Origin: Flavisolibacter longurius
Lineage (GTDB): Bacteria > Bacteroidota > Bacteroidia > Chitinophagales > Chitinophagaceae
DNA length: 64,000 bases
Assembly (NCBI GenBank): GCA_014163555.1
Contig: JACJGO010000005.1
Coordinates: 248,001 to 312,000, forward strand
Reading direction: 5' to 3'
Shown here: piece after piece, positions 38,682-48,482 of the stretch
Layout: each line of letters begins with the position of its first letter
Position numbering within the stretch: the first letter of the stretch is position 1
The notes under the pieces: model-generated
The model's input: only the letters and a program-made list of their open reading frames with translations
Told to the model about the DNA's origin: nothing
Databases searched by the model: none
Translations under genes and position numbers: made by a program

Positions 38682-39775
38682 CGAACCGTAGAAAATTTTT
38701 AAAAGCAGGTGTGTTTACCGGTATTTCGGCCGCATTGCAACCCGTAGTAGCGGCACAGGCTGCACCAACCATTATTCCAAACAAAAACGCAATGCATTGG
38801 GTGTGGACGCGGCCAAAGGACAGCGATAAGGAGAGTGAGCTGCGAAAACAATACAAGCGGTTTTACGAAGCGGGTGTAAAAGGAATCTTTTTTGAAGCCG
38901 ACAGTGAAAAACATTACCGGCTGGCAAAAGAGCAAAAACTGGAAGCCCACCGTTGGATGTGGACACTCAACCGCGGCGAAAAATCCTTGCTGCAATCGCA
39001 CCCTGAATGGTATGCCAAAAACCGGAAAGGGGAATCCTGTGCTGACAAGCCACCGTATGTGGGTTATTACCGCTGGCTATGCCCGTCAAGGGAAGAAGTG
39101 GCGCAATACCTGGAAGCGGATGTCAAACAAATTTTAAGCAAGGACTATATCGATGGCATTCACCTGGATTACGTTCGCTTTTGCGATGTGATTCTTCCGG
39201 TAAACCTGTGGGATACCTACAAGATCGAACAAACAAAAGAGCTGCCGGAATATGATTACTGCTATTGCGAGGTTTGCCAACAAAAGTTCAGGGAATGGAA
39301 AGGCAAAGAGATCAGCAACATTCAATACCCCGAAGAAAGTCTGAGTTGGCGGCTTTACCGGTACAACGCGGTAACAAACATTGTTAACCGGCTGGCCAAG
39401 GTAGCACAGGCGCATAAAAAGCCCATTACAGCGGCTGTGTTTCCAACCCCGGAAGTCGCCAAACGAAATGTGCGGCAGGATTGGGTTTCCTGGAACCTCG
39501 ACTGGATCTGCCCGATGATTTATCATGGTTTTTACAAAGAAGATGTGGCCTGGATCGGCAGTGCCGTTGCCGAAGGGGTGAAAGCGCTGAATGGAAAATT
39601 CCCGCTCTATGCCGGCATCTATCTTCCGGATTTTAAAAATACGGGAGAAATCAAACAAGGCGTGGTGCATGCGTTGAAAAACGGTGCGGCCGGCGTTTCT
39701 TTGTTTGGAAATGTAACAGAAGAGGTATTGCGGGCTTTGGAGCAGGCTACCGCTTCGCAAAAAAATAAGGGATAA
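38678..39775 (+). CDS. Tat-exported GH10-like (GHL10/DUF187-type) protein
   Basis: 365 residues. The N-terminus NRRKFLKAG followed by a hydrophobic stretch is a twin-arginine signal, so the protein is probably exported folded. The rest resembles the TIM-barrel family of putative glycosyl hydrolase-like proteins (GHL10): GVKGIFFEADSEKHYRLAKE, DGIHLDYVRF and ICPMIYHGFY, with acidic residues at the ends of predicted strands. Two CxxC-like pairs (CYCEVCQQ) may bind metal. The substrate is not known for this group. Overlap of four bases with the CBM9-like gene and a 6-base gap to GH92 put it firmly in the operon. Confidence 0.8.
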   Translation: MTNRRKFLKAGVFTGISAALQPVVAAQAAPTIIPNKNAMHWVWTRPKDSDKESELRKQYKRFYEAGVKGIFFEADSEKHYRLAKEQKLEAHRWMWTLNRGEKSLLQSHPEWYAKNRKGESCADKPPYVGYYRWLCPSREEVAQYLEADVKQILSKDYIDGIHLDYVRFCDVILPVNLWDTYKIEQTKELPEYDYCYCEVCQQKFREWKGKEISNIQYPEESLSWRLYRYNAVTNIVNRLAKVAQAHKKPITAAVFPTPEVAKRNVRQDWVSWNLDWICPMIYHGFYKEDVAWIGSAVAEGVKALNGKFPLYAGIYLPDFKNTGEIKQGVVHALKNGAAGVSLFGNVTEEVLRALEQATASQKNKG

Positions 39776-39781
39776 CCAATA

Positions 39782-42064
39782 ATGAATAAACTTTCTCTCA
39801 GAAAAAAGCTAACCGTGTTGTATAGTTGTTTATTGTCGGCCGTAGCGTTTGGCCAGCAGGCAACAACAACTGGTCCTTCCGTGAACTTGACGAAATATGT
39901 TGACCCTTATATCGGCAGCAGCTTTCATGGACATGTGTTTGTGGGCGCCAACGTACCATTCGGCGCCGTTCAGTTAGGCCCGGTAAACCGTTCAGAAGGG
40001 TGGGACTGGTGCTCGGGCTATCATTATTCCGATTCTACCATCATTGGCTTTTCGCATACCCATCTCAGTGGTACCGGCATTGGCGACCTGGGTGATATTC
40101 TACTGATGCCGGTCACCGGTACGGTACGGCCACGCAAGGGAAATGTGCCAAATTATTACACGGGTTATTATTCACTTTTCAGCCATAATAACGAAATGGT
40201 GCGACCCGGTTATTACAGTGTGCAGCTGGACCGTTACAACATAAAGGCTCAAATGACAACCACGGAAAGGGTAGGGTTTCATAAATACAGCTTTCCGGCA
40301 ACAGACAGTGCGCAGATCATCATTGACCTGCGGGAAGGAATTGGCTGGGACCTGGCAACAAAAACATTCCTGCAAAAACTAAACGATACAACCCTGGCCG
40401 GTTACCGCTATTCCAAAGGCTGGGCAGCGGATCAGCGTATTTATTTTACAGCCATCTTCTCCAAGCCAATTAAAAACCTGTTGCTGTACAAGGATACCGT
40501 TTTGCAACAGGGGACTTCTTTGGAAAACAGGTTTGTAAAAGGAATTGCTTTTTTTGACAGTAAAGAAGCCGGTGATATTATGGTGAAGGTTGGCATTTCA
40601 CCGGTCAGCATTGAAAATGCAGCCCAGAACATCCGGGCAGAATTGCCGCACTGGAACTTTGATGCAGTGGTGGCTTCTGCCGATGCTTCCTGGAACCGCG
40701 AGTTGAATAAGATTCAAATTGAAACGGGCGATGAAGCCCGCAAGCGTACGTTTTACACATCGCTTTACCATACACTCATTGCACCATCCATCTACAACGA
40801 CAGTAACGGCGATTACATGGGAACAGACAAGAAGGTGTATAAAAACGCTCCCTTCACCAACCTCACCACGTTCTCGCTTTGGGATACCTACCGGGCTGCC
40901 CATCCGCTTTTCACCATTACCCAAACGGAAAGGGTGAACGATATGATCAATTCCATGCTGGCCATTTACCGGCAACAGGGCAAACTACCGGTATGGCACC
41001 TGATGGGCAACGAAACCAACACCATGCCCGGCTATAGTGGTGTGCAGGTGGTGGCCGATGCGTACCTGAAAGGCTTTCGGGGCTTTGATACAGCCCTTGC
41101 ATTTGAGGCTGTAAAAGCAACGGCCATGCAGGATGAGCGGGGATTGAAATGGGTGAAAAAACAGGGTTTTATTCCGGCCGACTCCATGGTAGAATCGGTG
41201 GCCATGGGATTGGAATATTCCATTGCCGACTGGAGCATTGCGCAGATGGCAAAAAAGATGGGCCGGAAAAACGACTATGCTTATTTCAGCAAACGCGGAA
41301 AAAATTACCGGAACTATTATGATCGCTCCAGTGGTTTTGTTCGGGGCCGGCTTTCGCAAAACGCCTGGCGAACACCCTTCAGTCCATTTATTTCGCGGCA
41401 CATGAAGGATGATTTTTCGGAAGGCAATGCCTGGCAATACACCTGGCTGGTACCGCAGGATGTGGAAGGCCTGATGGCGCAATTGGGTGGCGAGAAAAAA
41501 TTCATTCAAAAGCTGGATTCGCTTTTTGCCCTTAATGTGGATATGGGCGAAGAAGCCTCGAATGATATCACAGGACTAATTGGGCAATATGCGCATGGCA
41601 ACGAACCAAGTCACCATGTAACCTATCTCTATGCGTATGCAGGCCAGCCCTGGAAAACGGCCGATAAAGTCCGGTACATTGTGGATAGTTTGTACTCCGA
41701 TAAACCAGACGGACTCAGTGGAAATGAAGATGTGGGACAAATGTCGGCCTGGTATATCTTTTCAGCCATGGGCTTTTACCCGGTGAATCCTGCCAATGGA
41801 CTGTATGTTTTCGGAAGCCCGGCAATTGACAAAGCCACCTTACACATCGGGAAAGGAAAAACCTTTACCATCCTGGTAAAAAACAACAGTGCACAAAACA
41901 AGTACATTCAAAAGCTGACACTGAACGGAAAGCCTTACAGCAAATCCTATTTACTGCACAAAGACATCCGGAAAGGGGGCAATCTGGTGATAGAAATGGG
42001 ACATACACCGTCTGCAACCTGGGGCGTTAAACCTGCTGACCGGCCGTATTCTGACATCCGGTAA
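39782..42064 (+). CDS. Alpha-mannosidase, GH92
   Basis: 760 residues with a signal peptide ending AFGQ. The N-terminal GH92 signature is strong: VDPYIGSSFHGHVFVGANVPFGAVQLGP and GFSHTHLSGTG. The catalytic half holds GNETNTMPGYSG (E411, likely general acid) and GNEDVGQMSAWYIFSAMGFYPV. GH92 enzymes are calcium-dependent exo-alpha-mannosidases acting on alpha-1,2, -1,3 or -1,4 or mannosyl-phosphate links. Here it would trim high-mannose or paucimannose N-glycans. Confidence 0.96.
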   Translation: MNKLSLRKKLTVLYSCLLSAVAFGQQATTTGPSVNLTKYVDPYIGSSFHGHVFVGANVPFGAVQLGPVNRSEGWDWCSGYHYSDSTIIGFSHTHLSGTGIGDLGDILLMPVTGTVRPRKGNVPNYYTGYYSLFSHNNEMVRPGYYSVQLDRYNIKAQMTTTERVGFHKYSFPATDSAQIIIDLREGIGWDLATKTFLQKLNDTTLAGYRYSKGWAADQRIYFTAIFSKPIKNLLLYKDTVLQQGTSLENRFVKGIAFFDSKEAGDIMVKVGISPVSIENAAQNIRAELPHWNFDAVVASADASWNRELNKIQIETGDEARKRTFYTSLYHTLIAPSIYNDSNGDYMGTDKKVYKNAPFTNLTTFSLWDTYRAAHPLFTITQTERVNDMINSMLAIYRQQGKLPVWHLMGNETNTMPGYSGVQVVADAYLKGFRGFDTALAFEAVKATAMQDERGLKWVKKQGFIPADSMVESVAMGLEYSIADWSIAQMAKKMGRKNDYAYFSKRGKNYRNYYDRSSGFVRGRLSQNAWRTPFSPFISRHMKDDFSEGNAWQYTWLVPQDVEGLMAQLGGEKKFIQKLDSLFALNVDMGEEASNDITGLIGQYAHGNEPSHHVTYLYAYAGQPWKTADKVRYIVDSLYSDKPDGLSGNEDVGQMSAWYIFSAMGFYPVNPANGLYVFGSPAIDKATLHIGKGKTFTILVKNNSAQNKYIQKLTLNGKPYSKSYLLHKDIRKGGNLVIEMGHTPSATWGVKPADRPYSDIR

Positions 42065-42145
42065 GCGGCTGCAGATTTCAATAAAAAATTGCATTTACAA
42101 AAAGTGGTAAAAGCAATTGTCTTTACAAATGAAAAAGGGCTCAAA

Positions 42146-43567
42146 ATGAAAAGAAGTGAATTTATACGCAGTACAGGTTTGCTAAGTGGCGGACTTTTAT
42201 TGGGCAAACTTTCGATCGCATCGATGAAAGATGAATTTCCTGTGGTTCGCACACCTTATGATAAAAGAAAGTTTCACAGCAAGGCGGTGGAAGATGCCAT
42301 TACCGCGTTCAAATCAGGCGTGAAGAACAAAGAACTGGGATGGTTATTCGAAAACTGTTTTCCCAACACGCTGGATACAACTGTTGATTTCGAAATGCAG
42401 AACGGCCGGCCGGATACCTACGTCATCACCGGTGATATCGATGCCATGTGGCTGCGTGACAGTACCGCACAGGTATGGCCCTATCTATCCCTGATCAAAA
42501 ACGACAAACCGTTGCAGCAATTGATTGCGGGTGTCATCAACCGGCAGACATTCTATGTTCTGAAAGATCCATACGCCAATGCTTTTTTTAAGGATGAAAC
42601 CAAGGTGAGTGAATGGAAGGAGACGGACATCACAGACATGAAGCCCGGTGTGCATGAACGGAAGTGGGAGATCGATTCGCTTTGCTATCCCATTCGGCTG
42701 GCCTACCATTACTGGAAGGGAACCGGGGATACTGCACCCTTTGATGCCCGGTGGGTGCAAAGCATTGAAAACATTTTAAAAACCTTTATTGAACAACAGC
42801 GAAAGGAAAATTTAGGTCCATATCGATTCCAGCGCAAAACCGCCTGGGCTACGGACGGTGTGCCGCTGGCAGGATACGGGTACCCGGTAAAACCGGTGGG
42901 ACTGATTTGCTCCATGTTTCGTCCCAGTGACGATGCCACCATTTTCCCTTTCCTGATTCCGTCCAACTTTTTTGCGGTTGTTAGTTTGCGGCAGGCGGCA
43001 GAAATGATGCAGGCCATCCATAAAAATGCAATACTGGCCACATCCCTGCAAAACCTGGCCAACGAAGTAGCAGCGGCGCTACAGCAATACGCGGTGGTTA
43101 CCCACCCACAGTATGGCAAAGTTTACGCCTATGAGGTCAATGGCTTTGGCAGCTTTAACCTGATGGACGATGCCAATGTTCCCAGTCTTTTATCGCTGCC
43201 TTACCTGGGTGCTGTAAAGCCGGGAGATCCCGTTTACCAAAATACCCGAAAACTGATTCTATCCAACAGCAACCCCTTTTATTTTTCGGGAAAGGCAGGA
43301 GCAGGGATCGGCAGTCCGCACACCGGGCTTGATATGATCTGGCCGATCGGCATTACCATGCGGGGACTTACCACCACGAATGAGGCAGAAAAAAAAGCTG
43401 CGATAAAACTTTTGCAGGCCACGCATGGCGACACCGGTTTTATGCACGAATCTTTTCATAAAGATGATCCTTCAAAGTTTACCCGCAAATGGTTTGCCTG
43501 GGCCAATACCTTGTTTGGCGAGTTCCTGTGGCAGGTGTACAATCAAAAACCGCAACTGCTTGCGTAA
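42146..43567 (+). CDS. Exo-alpha-1,6-mannosidase, GH125
   Basis: 473 residues from the ATG at 42146, with an AAAGGG site upstream; the frame from 42089 lacks a signal. The N-terminus MKRSEFIRSTGLLSGG is Tat-like but has KR in place of RR, so the export route is uncertain. GDIDAMWLRDSTAQVWPYL and HESFHKDD (E435, likely base) are typical of the (alpha/alpha)6 barrel of GH125. The family removes non-reducing alpha-1,6-mannose after other branches are trimmed, which complements the GH92 enzyme encoded just before it. Confidence 0.94.
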   Translation: MKRSEFIRSTGLLSGGLLLGKLSIASMKDEFPVVRTPYDKRKFHSKAVEDAITAFKSGVKNKELGWLFENCFPNTLDTTVDFEMQNGRPDTYVITGDIDAMWLRDSTAQVWPYLSLIKNDKPLQQLIAGVINRQTFYVLKDPYANAFFKDETKVSEWKETDITDMKPGVHERKWEIDSLCYPIRLAYHYWKGTGDTAPFDARWVQSIENILKTFIEQQRKENLGPYRFQRKTAWATDGVPLAGYGYPVKPVGLICSMFRPSDDATIFPFLIPSNFFAVVSLRQAAEMMQAIHKNAILATSLQNLANEVAAALQQYAVVTHPQYGKVYAYEVNGFGSFNLMDDANVPSLLSLPYLGAVKPGDPVYQNTRKLILSNSNPFYFSGKAGAGIGSPHTGLDMIWPIGITMRGLTTTNEAEKKAAIKLLQATHGDTGFMHESFHKDDPSKFTRKWFAWANTLFGEFLWQVYNQKPQLLA

Positions 43568-43661
43568 TGAATAGTATGCTTATAAAAGCAACCATTAAGA
43601 AACTATGATGAACAGATAGAGAAGATGATTGCCCACTTTACAACCAAATCGTTTCGCACCA

Positions 43662-45575
43662 ATGAAATGTTACTTTTTATTTCTTTTTTCCATTCTCAGT
43701 TTAGTCTCCTCGGCATCTGATACGTTGCGGGTAACCACCCACAACGGAATGACAATCGTAACAGATCCATCAAAGGGATTTAACCTGTACAAAGCATGGG
43801 GTGTTTTTCCGTCTTCCAATGTGCCGGTAAGAAAAATAACGCTGCATGTAAAATTTGCTTGCCCCGACAGCCTGCGTTGCGCCGACTGGGACTACAAAGA
43901 TCACATTACGCTGCGGAGGAAAGGAGGCGTGAATGGCCAATCGCAGGACTTTGAACTGGCCCGCATACTAACACCGTACGGTGGAGCCTTTGCCAAAGAC
44001 TGGAACTTTAGCTGGGAATTGGATGTCACCGATTTTAGCCTGCTGCTTCGCGACAGCGTGGAAATTGAATACAATCATACAGGTTACGAACCGGCGAATG
44101 ATCGGGGGTGGAAGGTGACGCTCCAGTTTGAAATCGTCAAAGGGACACCGGCCTGGGAGCCCATTTCCATTCAAAAAATTTACGACAGCAGTTACCGCTA
44201 TGGCGATAGCACCAACAACATTGAAAATGCGTTGAAGCCCGTTACGTTCACGGCTGCAGCAGGTGCAGATTTTGCCCTCCTGCGGGTGGTGCAAACCGGC
44301 CATGGCATGGACCGGCCGGATGGCTGTGGTGAGTTTTGCAACAAATACCGGCAGGTATTTTTTGATGGCAAGTTGATAGACACAAGGCCTATTTGGAAAG
44401 AATGCGGCGACAATCCCCTGTACCCGCAGGCCGGAACCTGGATCTTTGACCGGGCGGCCTGGTGCCCCGGTGACCTGATGCAACCGGATGTCTTTAACCT
44501 GAAGCTATCGACGAACAAGCAACACACCATCGATATCAACATGCAGCCTTATGTAGCAGCAACCAAGCCCAGTGCGGATGAAGTGATTTCGGCATACCTG
44601 ATCCAGTACAAAAAAGCAGCCGCTAAAAACGATGTGCAGTTGGTTGACATTATCCGGCCATCGAACAAGGATGTCTTTAAAAGACAAAATCCAACCGCAT
44701 TGCCGCCGCAACTGATTGTAAAAAATATGGGTTCTTCCACGGTAAACAGAATGGGCGTACAGTATGGAAACAGCGATGCAGCCAAAAAGACTTTCCTGTG
44801 GAAAGGTGAGCTGCCCCCGTTTAGTGAGGATACGATTACAATGCCTGAAACGGTGGCCTATAAAAAAGGCCAGAATGTGTTTGAAGCCGAGCTACTTCTT
44901 CCGAACGGGCAGCGGGATGTCTTTCCTTCCGATAACAAACGCAGTAGTTATTATGAAGCGACACCCCGCCACGACAGTATGCTGATCGTTTACCTGCAAA
45001 CCAATAACCAACCGGCACAAACAGGGTATACCCTTTTAAACAGCGGCGGTGATGTAATAAAGCAACGGCCTTTTCAATCCTTACAGGCCAATACGGTTTA
45101 CCGCGATACGATTATGCTGCGTCGAGGCCATTACCAGTTTACGCTGCAGGACAGCGCCGATAACGGGCTTGAATTCTGGGCCAATCCACGTGGCGGCAGG
45201 GGAAAAGCCCGCCTGCTTGACGGCAACGGTCAAATGCTGAAAGATTTTGAGTCGGACTTTGGTTCCTACGTGCATTACGATTTTACGGTGGGTGAATCTG
45301 CAGACCCAGTAACCGACCAGCGATCGATGGGACTTTATCCCACCCGCACCAACGACAAAACCACCTTTGATTATTATTCCAATTTTCCACAAGATGTGGT
45401 GGTACGGTTGGTAACCGATCCGGGTGACCAGGTCGTAGAAGAGCACAGGTACCTTCAACTGAAAGAAGGCATTTTTACGTATGACCTTAGCCGTTTTTCC
45501 AAAGGCCGTTTTTATTTGGTCGTGCTGATCGACGGCAAAGAGCAATTCAAAAAAAGGATCCGGTTGAAAGAATAA
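43662..45575 (+). CDS. PNGase F-like peptide-N-glycosidase, secreted
   Basis: 637 residues from the ATG at 43662, which begins a signal peptide (MKCYFLFLFSILSLVSSAS). The two-domain PNGase F beta-sandwich is visible: KITLHVKFACPDSLRCADWDYKD in the N-terminal domain and GHGMDRPDGCGEFCNKYRQVFFDG in the second, with acidic residues that could be catalytic. About 320 extra residues follow: a linker and a C-terminal beta-rich domain ending in a secretion-type or anchoring module (STNNIENA excluded; end is KKRIRLKE). The family cleaves the amide bond between Asn and the first GlcNAc of N-glycans. This is the key gene that ties the locus to N-glycoprotein use. Confidence 0.9.
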   Translation: MKCYFLFLFSILSLVSSASDTLRVTTHNGMTIVTDPSKGFNLYKAWGVFPSSNVPVRKITLHVKFACPDSLRCADWDYKDHITLRRKGGVNGQSQDFELARILTPYGGAFAKDWNFSWELDVTDFSLLLRDSVEIEYNHTGYEPANDRGWKVTLQFEIVKGTPAWEPISIQKIYDSSYRYGDSTNNIENALKPVTFTAAAGADFALLRVVQTGHGMDRPDGCGEFCNKYRQVFFDGKLIDTRPIWKECGDNPLYPQAGTWIFDRAAWCPGDLMQPDVFNLKLSTNKQHTIDINMQPYVAATKPSADEVISAYLIQYKKAAAKNDVQLVDIIRPSNKDVFKRQNPTALPPQLIVKNMGSSTVNRMGVQYGNSDAAKKTFLWKGELPPFSEDTITMPETVAYKKGQNVFEAELLLPNGQRDVFPSDNKRSSYYEATPRHDSMLIVYLQTNNQPAQTGYTLLNSGGDVIKQRPFQSLQANTVYRDTIMLRRGHYQFTLQDSADNGLEFWANPRGGRGKARLLDGNGQMLKDFESDFGSYVHYDFTVGESADPVTDQRSMGLYPTRTNDKTTFDYYSNFPQDVVVRLVTDPGDQVVEEHRYLQLKEGIFTYDLSRFSKGRFYLVVLIDGKEQFKKRIRLKE

Positions 45576-45690
45576 AAAAATATTTCTGCATGGCATACTG
45601 AACTGATTTCCTTGAGATATACGTTTCTGATTTCAATATCTTGTAGGGTTGTTTCCAAACGGAATCCGGATAGCAGCAAAAACTCACCCC

Positions 45691-48381
45691 ATGATCATGC
45701 AAGTTTATTATCGCAAACGGCGGCACATATTGTTTTCAATAACGGTTTTCTGTTTATCACTGGTTTCGTTTGCGGCACCGGCTGAAACCATTACAGGACT
45801 GACTTGTGAATACCTTGTCAATCCCATTGGGATAGATGCTCCCAACCCGCGTTTTACCTGGCAGCTGGTTTCTGAAAAACAGGGAATCAGCCAGGCCGCT
45901 TATCGATTGCTGTTAGGGACGGATTCGGCAGGTGTGGCCAGCGGGAAAAGCGTTTATTGGCAAAGCGGGAAAATAAACAACGGCACCCATCTGGTGACCT
46001 ATGGCGGTAAGCCCCTGGCACCGTTTACAAAATATTACTGGCGGGTAGAGGCCTGGGACGGAAGTAACGTTACATTGGGCACATCGTCCGTAGCCAGCTT
46101 TGAAATGGGACTGATGAAGGCCTCCAACTGGCAAGGTGCCTGGATCAGTGATCAGCATTCGCGAAACCGGAAAGAAGCGCCTTATTTTCGGAAAACGTTC
46201 AATGCTTCAAATGAAATTCGTTCTGCAAGAGCCTATATTGCTGCCGCTGGTTTGTATGAATTGTACATCAATGGAAGTAAGATAGGAAATCATCGTCTCG
46301 ACCCGGTGTACACCCGCTTCGATCGCCGTAACCTTTACATAACCTACGATGTAACGCAGCAGGTAAAGAAAGGATCCAATGCCATTGGCGTTTTGCTGGG
46401 CAATGGCTGGTACAATCACCAATCCACAGCAGTCTGGAATTTTCACAATGCGCCATGGCGGGAACGGCCGGCTTTCTGCCTTGATCTCCGAATTACGTAT
46501 GCGGATGGCCGTGTGGAAACCATTCGTTCGGGTAAAGACTGGAAAACGGCTCTGAGCCCTGTTGTATTCAACAGCATTTATACCGCGGAGCACTATGATG
46601 CGCGGCGGGAACAACCGGGTTGGCATACGACCGCTTTTGCTGATTCTGCCTGGAAATCTGTAATCTACAGGGCAGCACCTTCTTCCAACATTGTGGCCCA
46701 GGCGATGCACCCGATCCGGAATGTACAAACGCTACCGGCCGTAAGCATGCAGAAAATGGCCGACACAATTTTTGTATTTGATTTTGGCCAAAATATTTCC
46801 GGAGTTTCTGAAATAAAGGTTCAGGGTCCGACAGGAACTGTTATCCGGTTAAAACACGGCGAACGGTTGTATAAAAATGGCCGCGTTGATCAATCCAATA
46901 TTGATGTGCACTATCGGCCCACCGACAGCACCGACCCGTTTCAAACCGATATATTTATCCTGGGCGGAAAAGGCGAAGAAAGCTTTGTACCCCGTTTTAA
47001 TTACAAAGGTTTTCAGTATGTGGAAGTCAGCAGCAGTCAGCCCCTGCGCCTGCAGAAAGAAAACCTGACGGCGTATTTTATGCACAGCGATGTACCTCGC
47101 CGCGGACAGGTTCGATCGTCCAATGAAACCCTGAACAAGATCTGGCAGGCGACGAACAATTCTTACCTGTCCAATTTGTTTGGTTATCCAACCGATTGTC
47201 CCCAGCGGGAGAAAAACGGCTGGACAGGCGATGCGCACCTTGCTATGGAAACAGGGTTGTATAGCTTCGACGGGTTTACCGTGTATGAAAAATGGCTGGC
47301 CGATCATCGAGACGAACAACAACCCAACGGCGTTCTGCCTTCCATTATTCCCACCGGCGGCTGGGGATACGAATGGGGCAATGGTCCCGACTGGACCAGC
47401 ACCATCGCTATCCTGCCCTGGAATCTTTACCTGTTTTACGGCGATAAAAAACCATTGGCCGACAATTATGCCAACATCAAACGCTATGTTGATTACATCC
47501 ATTCGCACTACCCATCCGGCTTAACGTCTTGGGGCCTTGGCGACTGGATTCCGGTCAAATCAAGAGCACAGGTGGAGCTGACATCAACAGCATATTATTT
47601 TACCGATGTGACCATCCTGGCAAAAGCCGCTACATTGCTGGGAAAGGGCGATGATGCCATGTATTATTCCAGACTCGCAGAAAAGATTAAGAGCGCATTC
47701 AACCAAAAATATTTCAATCCGGCTACCGGTATTTACGGCTCCGGTATTCAAACGGAATTAAGCGTTCCCTTACACCTGAAGCTTGTCCCCAAAGGATATG
47801 AATCAAGGGTTGCCGCCAATCTGGTAAAACGAATAGAGGCGGACAGCAACAAGCTGGATGTAGGCTTACTGGGTACCAAATCAATTTTGAATGCACTGAG
47901 TGAAAACGGTTTTGCGGATGTTGCCTATCGTTTGGCTGCACGTGAAGAATATCCTTCGTGGGGATGGTGGATCAAGAACGGCGCTACCACCTTGTACGAG
48001 AATTGGCCGATCGATGCCCAGTCAGACATATCGATGAACCATATCATGTTTGGAGAGATCGGCGCCTGGATGTACAAGGGATTGGCGGGTATTAAACCGG
48101 ATGAGCAGTCACCGGGTTTCAAGAATGTTTTGCTGTCAGCCAATTTTCCCCAAGCATTGGAACAGTTTGAAGCGGTGCATGATGGGCCTTATGGACAAAT
48201 ACTTTCTTCCTGGAAACGGGCTAACGGTGAAGTGGTCTGGCAGGTTAGCATTCCGCCCAATTCTTCTGCCACGATCCGGTTTCCAAAAGGAGAGGTCTAT
48301 CGCGAAAAGCAGCGGATCGATGGCTCAAAACCGCTGCAACTTTCTTCCGGCCGTTATGTTTTTCGGATTACGAAGCAATAG
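45691..48381 (+). CDS. Alpha-L-rhamnosidase, GH78
   Basis: 896 residues from the ATG at 45691 (MIMQVYYRKRRHILF; another ATG at 45697). A signal peptide ends near APA. Domains in order: beta-sandwich (about 30-130), rhamnosidase N-terminal carbohydrate-binding domain (about 140-330), concanavalin-like domain, then the (alpha/alpha)6 catalytic barrel with YPTDCPQREKNGWTGDA (D502, E507) and a C-terminal beta-sandwich. It removes terminal alpha-L-rhamnose. Rhamnose is not a standard N-glycan sugar, so this gene points to plant glycoprotein, pectin or flavonoid glycoside as additional substrate. It is the last gene in this direction of the glycan block. Confidence 0.95.
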   Translation: MIMQVYYRKRRHILFSITVFCLSLVSFAAPAETITGLTCEYLVNPIGIDAPNPRFTWQLVSEKQGISQAAYRLLLGTDSAGVASGKSVYWQSGKINNGTHLVTYGGKPLAPFTKYYWRVEAWDGSNVTLGTSSVASFEMGLMKASNWQGAWISDQHSRNRKEAPYFRKTFNASNEIRSARAYIAAAGLYELYINGSKIGNHRLDPVYTRFDRRNLYITYDVTQQVKKGSNAIGVLLGNGWYNHQSTAVWNFHNAPWRERPAFCLDLRITYADGRVETIRSGKDWKTALSPVVFNSIYTAEHYDARREQPGWHTTAFADSAWKSVIYRAAPSSNIVAQAMHPIRNVQTLPAVSMQKMADTIFVFDFGQNISGVSEIKVQGPTGTVIRLKHGERLYKNGRVDQSNIDVHYRPTDSTDPFQTDIFILGGKGEESFVPRFNYKGFQYVEVSSSQPLRLQKENLTAYFMHSDVPRRGQVRSSNETLNKIWQATNNSYLSNLFGYPTDCPQREKNGWTGDAHLAMETGLYSFDGFTVYEKWLADHRDEQQPNGVLPSIIPTGGWGYEWGNGPDWTSTIAILPWNLYLFYGDKKPLADNYANIKRYVDYIHSHYPSGLTSWGLGDWIPVKSRAQVELTSTAYYFTDVTILAKAATLLGKGDDAMYYSRLAEKIKSAFNQKYFNPATGIYGSGIQTELSVPLHLKLVPKGYESRVAANLVKRIEADSNKLDVGLLGTKSILNALSENGFADVAYRLAAREEYPSWGWWIKNGATTLYENWPIDAQSDISMNHIMFGEIGAWMYKGLAGIKPDEQSPGFKNVLLSANFPQALEQFEAVHDGPYGQILSSWKRANGEVVWQVSIPPNSSATIRFPKGEVYREKQRIDGSKPLQLSSGRYVFRITKQ

Positions 48382-48433
48382 CCAAATACAAATTAAAATT
48401 GTCTTGTAAGTAGTCAGCAGGTAATAAAACCGG

Positions 48434-48465
48434 TTTGTAATCTGCATTTTTCAAGCTAACTTTTG
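48434..48465 (+). promoter_or_regulatory. Bacteroidota-type promoter before the NTF2-like gene
   Basis: TTTG (48434-48437), a 19-base spacer and TAACTTTTG (48457-48465) lie 17 bases before the ATG at 48483. This matches TTTG-N19-TAnnTTTG apart from one extra T. It marks a transcription start after the glycan block. Confidence 0.55.
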
Positions 48466-48482
48466 TATTCAAATAATCGTGT

